Under the pieces are notes generated by a model. That model worked only from the letters and a program-made list of their open reading frames with translations. It had not been told where the DNA came from and ran no database searches. From Sphingomonas faeni (GTDB taxonomy: Bacteria > Pseudomonadota > Alphaproteobacteria > Sphingomonadales > Sphingomonadaceae), in assembly GCF_023195535.1 (NCBI RefSeq), contig NZ_JALPNF010000013.1, forward strand, positions 1 to 56,233: 56,233 nucleotides of DNA, read 5' to 3'. Made by a program: the position numbers and the translations under genes. The number at the start of each line of letters is the position of its first letter. The first letter of the stretch is position 1. Shown here piece after piece: positions 16,481-26,169 of the stretch.

Positions 16481-17453
16481 TTCGACTCTCACCGTGTCCC
16501 AAACCGGAAACCAGTCCGGGATCCAGCAATGGACGATCGATCCGGCACGCGTGTCGGTGGTCATCCCGACGCTCAACGCCGGCGCCTATCTGGGGGCGCT
16601 GTTGCCGGCGCTGGCCGAGCAGGGGCTCGAGCCAGCCCAGTTTCTGATCGTCGATTCCGAATCCGATGATGACAGCACCGCGGCATTCCGCGCCTTCGGG
16701 GCGACGGTCGTGGGCATCGAACGTCGCACGTTCAATCATGGCGGAACCCGGCAGCGCGCCGTTGAAATGCGGCCCGAGGCCGATATCGTCGTCATGCTGA
16801 CGCAGGATGCTATTCCACAGGCGCCGGATACGATCGCCCGACTGGTCGATGCGTTTGCCGAACCGGAGGTCGGCATGGCCTATGGCCGGCAGCTGCCACG
16901 CACCGTGGCGCGCGGTATCGAGCGACATGCACGACTGACCAACTATCCCCGGGTATCGGAAACGCGGTCGCTCGAGGATCGCGCACGAAGTGGCGTGAAG
17001 ACCGTATTCTGTTCGGATTCTTTCGCCGCCTATCGCACTGCGGCGCTAGCGACGGTGGGTGGGTTCCCCGAAGATGCCTTCTTCGCGGAGGACCAGCTGG
17101 TCGCGGGACAGATGCTGATCAAGGGCTGGCGGATCGCCTATCGCGGTGACGCGGAAGTGATGCACAGCCACGGCTATACGATCGCCGAGGAATTCCGCCG
17201 GTATTTCGACGTAGGCGTGTTTCACGGTCGCAATCGTTGGCTGCTCGATACCTTCGGCATGGCCGAGGGGGAGGGGCTTCGCTTCATCCGCTCGGAACTC
17301 ACTTATCTCGCGCGGCACGACCCGCTGCAACTGCCGTCGGCAGTCACGCGGACCTTCGCCAAATACGCCGGCTACAAGATGGGCAGTCGCGAGGCCAAAT
17401 TGTCGAACCGCTGGAAGCAGCGCCTCTCGATGCAACCCTTCTACTGGCGGTAG
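16470..17453 (+). CDS. Glycosyltransferase family 2, rhamnosyltransferase-like
   Basis: GT-A fold transferase adding a sugar to the lipid-linked repeat unit on the cytoplasmic face. RVSVVIPTLNAGAYLGALLP opens the nucleotide-binding region, the acidic motif is VDSESDDDST, and the acceptor region is SDSFAAYRTAALATVGGFPE with AEDQLVAGQMLIKGWRIAY. FNHGGTRQRA resembles rhamnosyltransferases of the RfbN/WsaF type, which suits the rhamnose operon at 34573-38016; the donor is inferred. 327 residues. Coupled to the priming transferase by overlap. Confidence 0.8.
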   Translation: MPSDSTLTVSQTGNQSGIQQWTIDPARVSVVIPTLNAGAYLGALLPALAEQGLEPAQFLIVDSESDDDSTAAFRAFGATVVGIERRTFNHGGTRQRAVEMRPEADIVVMLTQDAIPQAPDTIARLVDAFAEPEVGMAYGRQLPRTVARGIERHARLTNYPRVSETRSLEDRARSGVKTVFCSDSFAAYRTAALATVGGFPEDAFFAEDQLVAGQMLIKGWRIAYRGDAEVMHSHGYTIAEEFRRYFDVGVFHGRNRWLLDTFGMAEGEGLRFIRSELTYLARHDPLQLPSAVTRTFAKYAGYKMGSREAKLSNRWKQRLSMQPFYWR

Positions 17454-17497
17454 CAGCCCTGATATGCCAGCAGACCTGACTAGGATTCAGGGTGAAG

Positions 17498-17528
17498 GAA
17501 CCAGCTAACTCTCAATGCTAACTGGTTC
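17498..17528. terminator. Hairpin between convergent genes
   Basis: GAACCAG (17498-17504) pairs with CTGGTTC (17522-17528), 17-base loop in which GCTAAC occurs twice. It lies between the ends of the convergent glycosyltransferase and methyltransferase genes. Without a strong T-run it is only a probable terminator. Confidence 0.4.
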
Positions 17529-17542
17529 TCATCTCCGGTATT

Positions 17543-18496
17543 TTATACAACGTGGTCGCGTTTAAACACGAAAGCGCTCTGGTCACCGCGTGACTGTGCG
17601 TTCAGTTCGGAAGCTCGCTGTTTGAATCGCCCCATTTCCGTTTTGCTGAACATACCGGTAAAAACCTGTGGATCAGACAGCGGGATATCACGTCGGTATT
17701 GCTCGCTCGCCCAAAACTGGAATGCGCTCGAATCATCGACGGTGCGTTCCAGCGACATGCCTGCGGCCTTGCCAGCGATCCGCATCCCGTCGCGTGATGG
17801 TAGCGAGACATGGCGTGGCGCATCAAGCTGTACCCAGTCGACGCCATATTCGTCCCATGCAGTAGACGATACGGTAGGAATACGCACAACGCATTGGCCG
17901 TTCGGCGTCAAAAGCCTGGATGCGCTTGCCAGTACATCGCGTGGCGCTTCGACATGCTCAAGTGAATGATTAAACATCACGAGATCGAACCGCCCATCGA
18001 GCTCGCTGACTTCGCGCCGCAAGATCGGGACTCCACCGGTCGATCGCATATCGCTAGGAATGAAGGGATCTATGCCGAGAAGATTGGTATAGCCTATATC
18101 GGCGAGACGATTGAGGAAATGTCCAGCACCACAGCCAACGTCTAGGATTGCCGCATCGCGGGCTAGCCCGTAAGAGCGCATTAGCGACATCTCCTGGTCT
18201 GGCTTTGCCCATGCCAGTGCTGTGCCCAGTGGTGTGAACCGGCCTGCTATGGCCCGATCGCGTTGACTGATCAGGAACTTCTTCAAAGATGAGCTTTGGT
18301 TCGCGTCGAAAGAATAGTAACCGGGTCCGTAATAGCGGGCAAGTGCACTTTTATCTATATTATCATCAAGATTTAGACTCAAACAATTTCCACATTCGTG
18401 GTACTGAAATAAATCTCGGTGACCTATCATCATTTCTCGGGCTTTGAATTTTCTAGAAACTAGATCGGAAAGACAAAGTCTACATTGTTCAGTCAT
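17543..18496 (-). CDS. SAM-dependent methyltransferase with N-terminal zinc-binding motif
   Basis: 317 residues. An N-terminal four-cysteine knuckle (C5, C8, C35, C38: CRLC ... CGNC) is followed by a class I methyltransferase domain with motif I AAILDVGCGAGHFLNRLADI at about 116-135 and MFNHSLEHVEAPRDVLASAS. This layout (zinc knuckle plus Methyltransf_23-like domain) is seen in sugar methyltransferases of polysaccharide clusters; here it may modify a repeat-unit sugar or cap chains. Transcribed with the flippase gene, 43 bases apart. More AT-rich than the plasmid backbone. Confidence 0.75.
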   Translation of the reverse strand: MTEQCRLCLSDLVSRKFKAREMMIGHRDLFQYHECGNCLSLNLDDNIDKSALARYYGPGYYSFDANQSSSLKKFLISQRDRAIAGRFTPLGTALAWAKPDQEMSLMRSYGLARDAAILDVGCGAGHFLNRLADIGYTNLLGIDPFIPSDMRSTGGVPILRREVSELDGRFDLVMFNHSLEHVEAPRDVLASASRLLTPNGQCVVRIPTVSSTAWDEYGVDWVQLDAPRHVSLPSRDGMRIAGKAAGMSLERTVDDSSAFQFWASEQYRRDIPLSDPQVFTGMFSKTEMGRFKQRASELNAQSRGDQSAFVFKRDHVV

Positions 18497-18539
18497 GATA
18501 CACCTAGGTAAGAATATTAAGAAACATAAATAGACCTTA

Positions 18540-20090
18540 CTAAGGTCTAGTTATCCGACGAAAAGATAATAGGGAATTGATAATTTTGCGGCCTTCGGAA
18601 AAGGTCAATAAGATAGCTCCCGCCAGAGCGTATGCGGCAACGCCGCCCATAACAACGCGAACGTAAAGACCCGGTACGAACCGATCTACCAAAAATGCGC
18701 CTGTGGCGGCACCTATTGCGGCGATAAGCAGTGGATAGATTGCTCGCGCAGCCATTGCTCGCGTTACCGGCCCTCTGCGTGTAGCAACCCAAAGATACAG
18801 GCCGTGGAAGAATGGCGCGAACATCGCATAGCTGATTGCTACGCCGACAGCGCCGAAGCGTAGGCCACAAAGTAACGATACGACAATCAGGACGCCACTC
18901 CACCACGCCACGGAGATCTGCTCACCTGCGCGGTTCTGACTCTCGAATAGCCAAGAGCTTGCGCCGGACAAGGCTTGAAAAATAGCAGCAATTGAAATCG
19001 CCGAAAACATTGGAACCATCTCAAGCCAGTTTGGGCCAACCAGCATTAGAACAACATCGCGTGCCAGTAGGCTCGCCGTGATCAGGCCTGGCATAGCAAT
19101 AAGGACCATACCTTGGAGCAGCGCAGCAAAGGCATTACCGTAGCGTTCGGAATCATTGCGCACGCGTGAGAGTAAGGGAACGGCTACACGAGTTACAGGT
19201 AATGTTACTGAGGCAATGGGCCTAAGAACTAGTGCAAAAGAGCGATCGAATAGCCCTAATGTGCGGGCACCCATTAAAACGCCAATCACTACGGTATTGC
19301 TGTAGTTTGAGACGTAGTTCAGTAGACTGGTGGATATAAGTTTTCCACCGAAGCCCAACATTTCGCCGGTTGCCGGGGTCCATGTCGGACGGCCAGGGCG
19401 AAAACCAGATAAATGCCTATCAAGGATCGCGCGTGTAAGCGTACCCGCCATAGTCCCGATCACAATAGACCAAGAGCCCGCTCCAAGCAGCGCGCTTGTG
19501 ATAGCAGCAACGAAAGTGGTAGCTGTTCCAGTTACGTCGACGATCGCGATCGCTCCGAACTGCATCCGGCGCGCCATAAGCGCCGAAGCGTGACCGGCGA
19601 TGGCGGCAATAGGCATTTGCAAAGCGAGTATGACCACGATTGCACGAACTTGGGGTTGGCCGTACATCTGCGCGATCAGTGGTGAGAATAGCACCACTAG
19701 CAAGAGCATCAACGACGCCCCGGCAAGCGATACCCAGTAAATTGCGTTGAGATCGGCTTGCGTAATTTTCTCGCGCTGGACCACGGCTTGCGCCAGCCCG
19801 AGGTTAGTGAATATTTCGATCAACACGATGACAGGCGTCGCCATCGCGACGATACCGAACTGTTCGGGAAGCAGGATACGTCCAAGGATGATCTGCATAG
19901 CGAATGTCAGCGGAATTCGAATAATCTGCGCAAGTCCGGTGTGTAAAGTGCCTCTTACGGCACGTTCCCGAAAACTTTCTGGGTGGATTTCGGTGTCTAA
20001 CCCCAATGGATCGATGAAAATATCAGCACTGCCTGGATCGGCAATGGCAGGTGTACCGGGAGTGGCGGAAGACGGCGTTTGGCGTGGCAT
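18540..20090 (-). CDS. Polysaccharide flippase / O-unit exporter (Wzx, WzxC-like)
   Basis: Integral membrane protein of about 12-14 segments that moves lipid-linked repeat units to the periplasm. After a ~50-residue hydrophilic N-terminus comes RAVRGTLHTGLAQIIRIPLT and FAMQIILGRILLPEQFGIVA, a hallmark of the WzxC/polysaccharide synthase 3 group, then MGARTLGLFDRSFALVLRPI and VLMLVGPNWLEMVPMFSAIS. ATG 20090 is preferred (516 residues); a GTG at 20168 would lengthen the N-terminus. Divergent from the glycosyltransferase at 20235. The only flippase in the window, so it presumably serves the whole cluster. Confidence 0.85.
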   Translation of the reverse strand: MPRQTPSSATPGTPAIADPGSADIFIDPLGLDTEIHPESFRERAVRGTLHTGLAQIIRIPLTFAMQIILGRILLPEQFGIVAMATPVIVLIEIFTNLGLAQAVVQREKITQADLNAIYWVSLAGASLMLLLVVLFSPLIAQMYGQPQVRAIVVILALQMPIAAIAGHASALMARRMQFGAIAIVDVTGTATTFVAAITSALLGAGSWSIVIGTMAGTLTRAILDRHLSGFRPGRPTWTPATGEMLGFGGKLISTSLLNYVSNYSNTVVIGVLMGARTLGLFDRSFALVLRPIASVTLPVTRVAVPLLSRVRNDSERYGNAFAALLQGMVLIAMPGLITASLLARDVVLMLVGPNWLEMVPMFSAISIAAIFQALSGASSWLFESQNRAGEQISVAWWSGVLIVVSLLCGLRFGAVGVAISYAMFAPFFHGLYLWVATRRGPVTRAMAARAIYPLLIAAIGAATGAFLVDRFVPGLYVRVVMGGVAAYALAGAILLTFSEGRKIINSLLSFRRITRP

Positions 20091-20234
20091 GGCCTGGCAT
20101 CTACCGGCACGCCCGCAGCTTTGCCATCCCGCGGCAACAACAGGGCGTTTGCGCGCGCCATCGATCACGCTAATGCGGTCTCAACGCAATCGAACGGAGC
20201 GGCAAGCCGTCTGAACGGTGGCACAAGGGATTCG

Positions 20235-21260
20235 GTGCAAGACGTCATGATATCCGATGAGAGTAAGGGCGACGTCGTCGCCGTCACCGTCACCTACGGC
20301 GAACGGCGCACCATGCTGATCGCGGTGATCGAGGCGTTGCGGAAGGAAGGTGTGGCACGGGTTGTAGTCGTCGACAACGGCGCACGTTGGCCGGTTGAGG
20401 ACGAACTGACCGACCGCTTCACTGGTTTCGTCGAGATCGTGTCGATGGGCAGCAACAAGGGCAGCGCCGCGGGTTATGCGGCTGGGCTAGATGCGGCGAT
20501 GGCAAGCAGCATGCCTTTTATCTGGATGCTCGACGACGACAACCGCCCGCGACCCGGATGCCTTGCCAAATTGCGCAAGGGCTATGACGAAGAATGTGCC
20601 TCTACGCCCTCGGCGTTGCTTGCGGTGGTGGCCTTGCGCCCCGAGCATTTCGCAGGAGGCGTCTCGGCGAAGCAATTGATGACTCGCTGGGATAGTTTCG
20701 GTGGATTCCATATCGGCGACCTCCTCGATAAGCTGATCAACCGCCTGCCGCTGCCTGCGGCTCTGCAACGCCGTGAGGTGTCATCGGCCAGAATAGCGCT
20801 GGGCGTCGCACCATATGGCGGCATGCTGTTCGCTCGTTCGCTCGTCATCCGGCTCGGGATGCCGCGGCTCGAATTCGGCCAATATGGTGACGACACCGAG
20901 TTCACGTGGCGGATCACCAGCAGCGGTGGACGCATCGTCCAGATCGGCGATGCGATCGTCGATGATCTCGAGGACGCATTTCAGCAGAACGCGCAATTGC
21001 GCAATCGATTCCTCGGTGCGCTGCTCACTGACAGCGCGTTCCGGACCTATTACACGTTTCGCAATCTCGCATATTTCGAAAGCCGTTTTCGGCGTCGTAA
21101 TCGGCTAATCTTCGCGCTCAACCGGTACGTTTATTTTGCGATTCTTCGCCATTATGCGCGCCAGTCAGGTCACCTCGAACGCTATCGCTTCATCCGGCAA
21201 AGTTCGGATGAGGGGTTGGCGGGCGACCTTACCCCCAGCGCGCGGTTTCCTCTACAATAA
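20235..21260 (+). CDS. Glycosyltransferase family 2
   Basis: GT-A transferase, DVVAVTVTYGERRTMLIAVI at the N-terminus, donor and metal motifs FIWMLDDDNRP and FGQYGDDTEFTWRI, acceptor region GVAPYGGMLFARSLVIRLGM. The paired DDD and DDTEF motifs fit GlfT/rhamnosyl- or galactofuranosyl-type GT2 enzymes. GTG 20235 has AAGGGA four bases upstream; an ATG at 20247 is the alternative. Ends in an amphipathic basic helix region (RRRNRLIFALNRYVYFAILR) that could bind the membrane. Single-gene unit, diverging from the flippase. Confidence 0.78.
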   Translation: MQDVMISDESKGDVVAVTVTYGERRTMLIAVIEALRKEGVARVVVVDNGARWPVEDELTDRFTGFVEIVSMGSNKGSAAGYAAGLDAAMASSMPFIWMLDDDNRPRPGCLAKLRKGYDEECASTPSALLAVVALRPEHFAGGVSAKQLMTRWDSFGGFHIGDLLDKLINRLPLPAALQRREVSSARIALGVAPYGGMLFARSLVIRLGMPRLEFGQYGDDTEFTWRITSSGGRIVQIGDAIVDDLEDAFQQNAQLRNRFLGALLTDSAFRTYYTFRNLAYFESRFRRRNRLIFALNRYVYFAILRHYARQSGHLERYRFIRQSSDEGLAGDLTPSARFPLQ

Positions 21261-21614
21261 GCGTGGAAGCGCTCGATCGTCCGTCGGGCACAAAGCACCG
21301 CAATAGGCCCTTTCGCTTGCGCAATAGCTCATTCCGTAGTCGCGAGAGCCGGTAACTAACCTACGATATTCGTGGTATTTTTGCAGCGAAGATGGCTTGG
21401 TCGCGAGAGTATTTACTGTATGGCGAAGAGCTGGCCAACATTCGCCAAAATGATCAAGGCTATACGGAGCGGAGCCATGGGATTTCGAAGTGGTGCGTTC
21501 CGGTCAAGGCGGATGACATCTCCTAATGATCACGTAAGCCGGCATCATTTTCTATAATATTGTATAGCCTTGCCATAATACCTTTCGTGCTTTCGTAGAT
21601 CAGGTCGTGTAACA
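21261..21614. other. AT-rich intergenic region, possible gene remnant
   Basis: Mostly non-coding, AT-rich before the acyltransferase (TATAATATTGTATAG near 21555 is a promoter-like stretch). A short open frame around 21391 reads MAWSREYLLYGEELANIRQN and stops at about 21522. It looks protein-like but is too short to place, perhaps a remnant of a lost cluster gene. Confidence 0.35.
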
Positions 21615-22625
21615 GTGCAAAACAAGCCTATGTTCCTGAGAATTCAAGTTTTGCGTTTAGTCGCCGCGGTTCTAGTTGTAGCCTATCATGCACAACTAAC
21701 TGCATTGTCATATTTCGGTGGGTCGATGCCGTATCCCCTCCTAGATCTGGGATCCTATGGTGTTGATCTATTTTTTGTTATATCCGGATTCATCATTGTT
21801 TTCATCGGGTCGAGCCGAGAAAAGCATGCTGCAGTTTTTGCTAAGCGTCGATTTCAACGGGTCGTTCCGTTATACTGGATCGTGACGACTTTAACTTTCG
21901 TGCTGACGCATATCCCAGGTCTGGCACGGAACAATGTTTCGGGCACGCTGCATCTTGTCCAATCGTTCTTCTTCCTGTCATGGCTGAACGGTGCAGAAAC
22001 ATATCCGGTCCTCAACGTCGGCTGGACACTCGAATATGAGATATTTTTCTACGCCATCGCCGCGATAGCGATGGCGCTGACCCCGCGGCCATGGCTTGCC
22101 ACCGCCTTTGCCATTCTGATCCTGGTTCTCACGGGACAGGGGACGTCGTTTTTTCTACAAAATCCGATAATTCTCGAGTTCGTGTTTGGGATGACGATCG
22201 GTGCTTATCTCTATGATCGACGTTCGTTCCCTTGGATGTTAGCCGGCACCGCGCTGGTGCTAGCGACGCTCCCAGTGAGTGGGGCGGCGTGGCGCGTGTG
22301 GATGTTCGGGTTGCCGTTCAGCGGCGTCGTCGCGCTCGCGATCTATGCAGACCTGCACAAGAAATACGTCGGGACCATCCTACCCGAGCTCGGCAATGCA
22401 TCTTTCTCGATCTATCTGGTCCACGTCATCGCGATTTCGTGTGTCTGCAAGTTGGGAGTGATTGTCGTGCCGAGAATGCCGGTCGCAGTGATCATTCCCG
22501 TGATCACTCTGTTAGCGATCGTCGCCGGCTACATCCTCTATCGCCTGGTTGAGAAGAAGCTGATCGTTATATTCCACAGGCGCCGAGCCACTGTGGCTGT
22601 GCGTGCGCTGGAACCGGTCGTCTAA
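21615..22625 (+). CDS. Acyltransferase family 3 membrane protein (sugar O-acyltransferase)
   Basis: 336 residues with about ten membrane segments. Opens FLRIQVLRLVAAVLVVAYHA, the family motif with the catalytic His in YHAQ, then LGSYGVDLFFVISGFIIVFI and KRRFQRVVPLYWIVTTLTFV. The C-terminus has NASFSIYLVHVIAISCVCKL and LVEKKL. Such proteins add acetyl or other acyl groups to exopolysaccharide on the membrane. The start may be GTG 21615 or ATG 21630. Convergent with the TPR protein gene. Modest GC, like the flippase region. Confidence 0.85.
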   Translation: MQNKPMFLRIQVLRLVAAVLVVAYHAQLTALSYFGGSMPYPLLDLGSYGVDLFFVISGFIIVFIGSSREKHAAVFAKRRFQRVVPLYWIVTTLTFVLTHIPGLARNNVSGTLHLVQSFFFLSWLNGAETYPVLNVGWTLEYEIFFYAIAAIAMALTPRPWLATAFAILILVLTGQGTSFFLQNPIILEFVFGMTIGAYLYDRRSFPWMLAGTALVLATLPVSGAAWRVWMFGLPFSGVVALAIYADLHKKYVGTILPELGNASFSIYLVHVIAISCVCKLGVIVVPRMPVAVIIPVITLLAIVAGYILYRLVEKKLIVIFHRRRATVAVRALEPVV

Positions 22626-22660
22626 CTTCAGCAAATGGCCCGTCTCATCGATTGCGTCGC

Positions 22661-23890
22661 TTAGCGGATACGAACATCGCCGATCGACACGATTTGCGCA
22701 TCTGATCGATCCCGCGTGATCAAAGTCAACCGCTGCGCAGCGCAGCTATCCTTCGGTACATCGAACGCGACCGTGGACAGTTCATCGTCGGCACCGCGGG
22801 TCAGACGCCTTGGTAATTCCCGGCCCGAGGGCAAGCACGTGATGTTCCATCCCGCCGCGGCCGAGGCGGGGTCGCCGTCGACACGCGCGGTCAGCGTGTA
22901 GCTGCGCGGCGGAAGGATCATCAATTGTGATGCGATGGTCGTGCCACCAGCAAGCTCTGCAGGAATTGTTAGCGATGCATCGCGCGGACCGGGGTTGAAG
23001 ACCACCGCGCCTGCGGTATCCGGGTTGAGCACCCATTCAAACTGGCTGGTCGCGGCATCGCTTGGTCGTTTGGAGGCCAGCGCGAACGTCCCGTCATAAG
23101 GCGTTTCGCCAAAGCGGGCCGTGGGAATCGAGAAATTGATCGCCCATAGCGTTCGTGCGCGCCGGAAATCACCAAGATCGACCAGCCGGTCAATATAGTT
23201 TAACCATTCGTTTGGTGCGATCCCCTGCCGATGTACGCGCATTTCACGAAACAGCGCCTCCATGCCGGTAGTAGAGTTTGCCGGGAGTCTCTGATGTACG
23301 TCGGAAAAAAAGCTAGTGCGCCATACCGGGTGTTTGGCGAGGCTTTCAGCGAGCCCAGCACGCAAGCGGGGTTCGTTGAGCGAGGCGAGGAAAATAGCAC
23401 GGGTGTAATCGGGAAAACGGCCGCGGCGTGCAAGCGCGTCGGCACGGCGAATGACGGTCACGGCATCGTCGCGGAGCGCGGCGTCTTGCAGAATCCACAG
23501 CTGGGTCGGGGTATCGCGCCAGCCAAGATTAGCGGCCTCGCGCATGATCCTGGCACCGGCATCGCGATGGCCAAGCTTCTCGGTCGCTAGGCCCAACACG
23601 CGCAGCGCGCGATCGTTGGTCGGATCGATTTGGACGATCGATTGCGCGATCCGTGCCGCGCCCGCCGCATCGCCGGCGGCCAGCAGTGATTGCGCGAGGA
23701 TCGATCCGGCCTCCGGATGCGAGGGTGTGCCAGTGACCGCAAGTAGTCGGGGATCGGCGGAACGCACCGCCAGCCCAGCAAATCCCGCCGCGCCGATCTG
23801 CCAACAGAACCATGCACCAAGCGTTACCGCGATCGCGGTACGACCCAGACGGTGCACGCCACTCCGCGACGCCCCAGCGCTTTCCGCCAT
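22661..23890 (-). CDS. Membrane-anchored TPR-like protein of the export operon
   Basis: 409 residues. One N-terminal membrane segment (TAIAVTLGAWFCWQIGAAGF), then helical repeats resembling tetratricopeptides (HPEAGSILAQSLLAAGDAAG, NDRALRVLGLATEKLGHRDA), then a beta-rich C-terminal domain (PPRSYTLTARVDGDPASAAA). ATG 23890 follows the Wzc stop by four bases with GGAGC upstream; an earlier start would overlap that gene. Proteins of this sort occur beside GumC/Wza genes in alphaproteobacteria and probably act in the periplasm as assembly partners. No specific function is assigned. Last gene of the wzy-wza-wzc operon. Confidence 0.65.
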   Translation of the reverse strand: MAESAGASRSGVHRLGRTAIAVTLGAWFCWQIGAAGFAGLAVRSADPRLLAVTGTPSHPEAGSILAQSLLAAGDAAGAARIAQSIVQIDPTNDRALRVLGLATEKLGHRDAGARIMREAANLGWRDTPTQLWILQDAALRDDAVTVIRRADALARRGRFPDYTRAIFLASLNEPRLRAGLAESLAKHPVWRTSFFSDVHQRLPANSTTGMEALFREMRVHRQGIAPNEWLNYIDRLVDLGDFRRARTLWAINFSIPTARFGETPYDGTFALASKRPSDAATSQFEWVLNPDTAGAVVFNPGPRDASLTIPAELAGGTTIASQLMILPPRSYTLTARVDGDPASAAAGWNITCLPSGRELPRRLTRGADDELSTVAFDVPKDSCAAQRLTLITRDRSDAQIVSIGDVRIR

Positions 23891-23894
23891 TCGA

Positions 23895-26099
23895 TCAGCT
23901 CCGCTCGTCGGTCTGGCCATAACTGTAGGAATAGCCATAATCACTCGACTGGCCACTTACCTTGGCATCGAACTTGGTCAACAACGTACCTACTACCGTA
24001 GCGCGGCCCGCCTTCAATCGGCCAAGAGCGACGCGTGCCTGCCGACCACGAGTGTGGTTGGCTTGGACCACGAACAGTGTGGCCTCTACCTGCGATGCCA
24101 AAGTTGGGGCATCGGCCAGACCGAGTACAGGTGGCGCATCAACTACGATGATGTCGTAATCATTCTTGATCTGCTCGAGCAGCGTAGCAAACCCGCTGCC
24201 TGCAATCAGCTCCGCTGGATTGATTGGGGTTGGCCCTGCTGCGATGAAATCGAGATTGGGCGTATCGGTGCGTTGTAGCACGTCTTGAAACGTCGCCTGC
24301 CGCGCCAGCAGGTTAGCTAGCCCAGCCTTGTTCGACAGCCCGAGATTGCGGTGCTGTGCTGGTTTTCGCATGTCGGCATCGATCAGCGCGACGCGACGTC
24401 CAATATGCGCGAACCCACGGGCAAGTGCGTAGGATGTGGTCGATTTTCCTTCTGCAGGCCCGCTACTCGTCACCATCAGGCTGTGTGGCGCTCCGCTCGG
24501 GGTCGACAGTTCCAGCGCCGACCGAAGTGCGTAATACGCCTCCGACATATCCGAACGAACCTTTTGCAGTTCGTCCTTTGGAGTCTGGTCGGTTGCCAGT
24601 ACCGGCACCAGCCCGATCATGCTGGTGCCGAGTTCATGCTCGACATCCTCGCTGGAGCGGATCGCGTCGTCGAAATGCTCGCGTAGTACGACGTAGCCGA
24701 CGCCCAACAGCAGTCCAGTAAACAACGCGAGTGCGAGGTTAAGGATAAGGCGCGGCGACACCGGACGGATCGGTGGGTCTGCCCGATCGATAATCGATAC
24801 GTTGTTCGATGAGGCTCCAGCTGTCGCGCTGACGCCCTTGTAACGCTGCAGCAGCGCATCATACAGCGCCCGGTTGGTATCAACTTCACGCCGCAAGATA
24901 TTGGCCTGAACTCCACGACCCTGCTCGGTCAGCGTCGTGCCTTTGAGTGTATTCAGATCGCGTTCGAGTGCCTTTTCCTGACTCGCGGCAATCTCATATT
25001 GCTGGCGAATGCCATCACGGATGCTACTAGCCAGACGATTGATCTGCGTGGTGATCGTGTCGATCTGCGCCGACGCTTGGGTCTGCCCTGGATAGTCGGG
25101 AAGGTAGCGCTTACCGTTCTGGGCATATTCCGCCTGGAGCTTGGCGCGCTCTTGGATCAAAGTCTGGACGGCGGGATTGGCGAGCACCTCGGGCTGGCTG
25201 AGCAGTGCCGTCCCGGCTGCTTCACGCCAACGCTGTTCGGCGGTGACGCGATTGGCAGATGCCTGCGCATAGGCTTGATTGAGCTGTACCAGATTGGCGG
25301 TAGTCAGCGAGCGCGGCCCCATCGCCTGACCTGCATCGGCACTGTTGCTTGCATCGATCAGCCCGGCTGATCGCGCATATTCGATCTGCGCGCGTTCGGA
25401 TTCTTCAAGGCGCTGGCGGGTCTGTCGCAGCTGTCCTTCGAGGAAGCGCCGTGCATAGGCGGTAGTGTTGAACTTCCGCTGGATGTTGCCGACAATGTAG
25501 CTGTCGGCAAAACTGTTGGCGACCTGCGCCGACAGCTGGCGATCGGGGCTGTCGAACGAGATGACCGCGACCCGCGACTCAACCGGTAATTCGACCTCGA
25601 CATTGTTCTGAAGCGCGTCGACGACCTGCTCGCGGTGCGTCTGAACGAGGTTATAGGCCCCACGTGGCTCGGCCGCAGGTTTAATGTGCATCTTTTCTAA
25701 GAATGCGTTGTTCCGGTACAGGCCCAGACTCTCGGCGACCTGGCGCGAAAGCGTCCGACTCTTGATGATGTCGAGCTGGGTTTGGAGAAAACGATCACCG
25801 TCCATGATCGAATCGCCGTTCGGCTCAACTGTGTTGCCTGCCAAAATTTCGGCGGCCTGTTGCTCAATCTGGATACGTGCCTCAGCACGGAAGATCGGCG
25901 TGCTGAGAAAGGTTATCAAAAGCCCAATCAACAGCGCAGCGGCGATGATAACAATTAGTTTCAGCCGATTGCGATACACAGCCGACCAAATTGCACGCAG
26001 GTCAATTGGACCTGTTTCCTCGTGCGGAATCTCGTCTTGCGACATCATAGCTGCGTCCTGATGATGCATGCGTGAGGTATGAGATGTGACACTGTTCAT
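23895..26099 (-). CDS. Polysaccharide co-polymerase / BY-kinase (Wzc/GumC-type)
   Basis: Inner-membrane protein that controls chain length and couples synthesis to export. Wzz domain with first membrane segment (LKLIVIIAAALLIGLLITFL), long periplasmic coiled coil, and second membrane segment after the proline motif PPIRPVSPRL. The C-terminal tyrosine kinase has Walker A (SSGPAEGKSTTS), Walker A' (ALIDADMRKP) and Walker B (IIVVDAPP), plus a tyrosine-rich tail YGYSYSYG for autophosphorylation. Polymerase and kinase are fused in one chain, unlike sphingan clusters where they are separate. ATG 26099 gives 734 residues; ATGs about 17 codons later are possible. Between wza and the TPR gene. Confidence 0.9.
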   Translation of the reverse strand: MNSVTSHTSRMHHQDAAMMSQDEIPHEETGPIDLRAIWSAVYRNRLKLIVIIAAALLIGLLITFLSTPIFRAEARIQIEQQAAEILAGNTVEPNGDSIMDGDRFLQTQLDIIKSRTLSRQVAESLGLYRNNAFLEKMHIKPAAEPRGAYNLVQTHREQVVDALQNNVEVELPVESRVAVISFDSPDRQLSAQVANSFADSYIVGNIQRKFNTTAYARRFLEGQLRQTRQRLEESERAQIEYARSAGLIDASNSADAGQAMGPRSLTTANLVQLNQAYAQASANRVTAEQRWREAAGTALLSQPEVLANPAVQTLIQERAKLQAEYAQNGKRYLPDYPGQTQASAQIDTITTQINRLASSIRDGIRQQYEIAASQEKALERDLNTLKGTTLTEQGRGVQANILRREVDTNRALYDALLQRYKGVSATAGASSNNVSIIDRADPPIRPVSPRLILNLALALFTGLLLGVGYVVLREHFDDAIRSSEDVEHELGTSMIGLVPVLATDQTPKDELQKVRSDMSEAYYALRSALELSTPSGAPHSLMVTSSGPAEGKSTTSYALARGFAHIGRRVALIDADMRKPAQHRNLGLSNKAGLANLLARQATFQDVLQRTDTPNLDFIAAGPTPINPAELIAGSGFATLLEQIKNDYDIIVVDAPPVLGLADAPTLASQVEATLFVVQANHTRGRQARVALGRLKAGRATVVGTLLTKFDAKVSGQSSDYGYSYSYGQTDERS

Positions 26100-26169
26100 G
26101 CGGGATCCGGGCAAGCGAGGATATCGGAAGGTATGAATGAGGCGATCAGCGACCGAGGTAACGGCGCAA

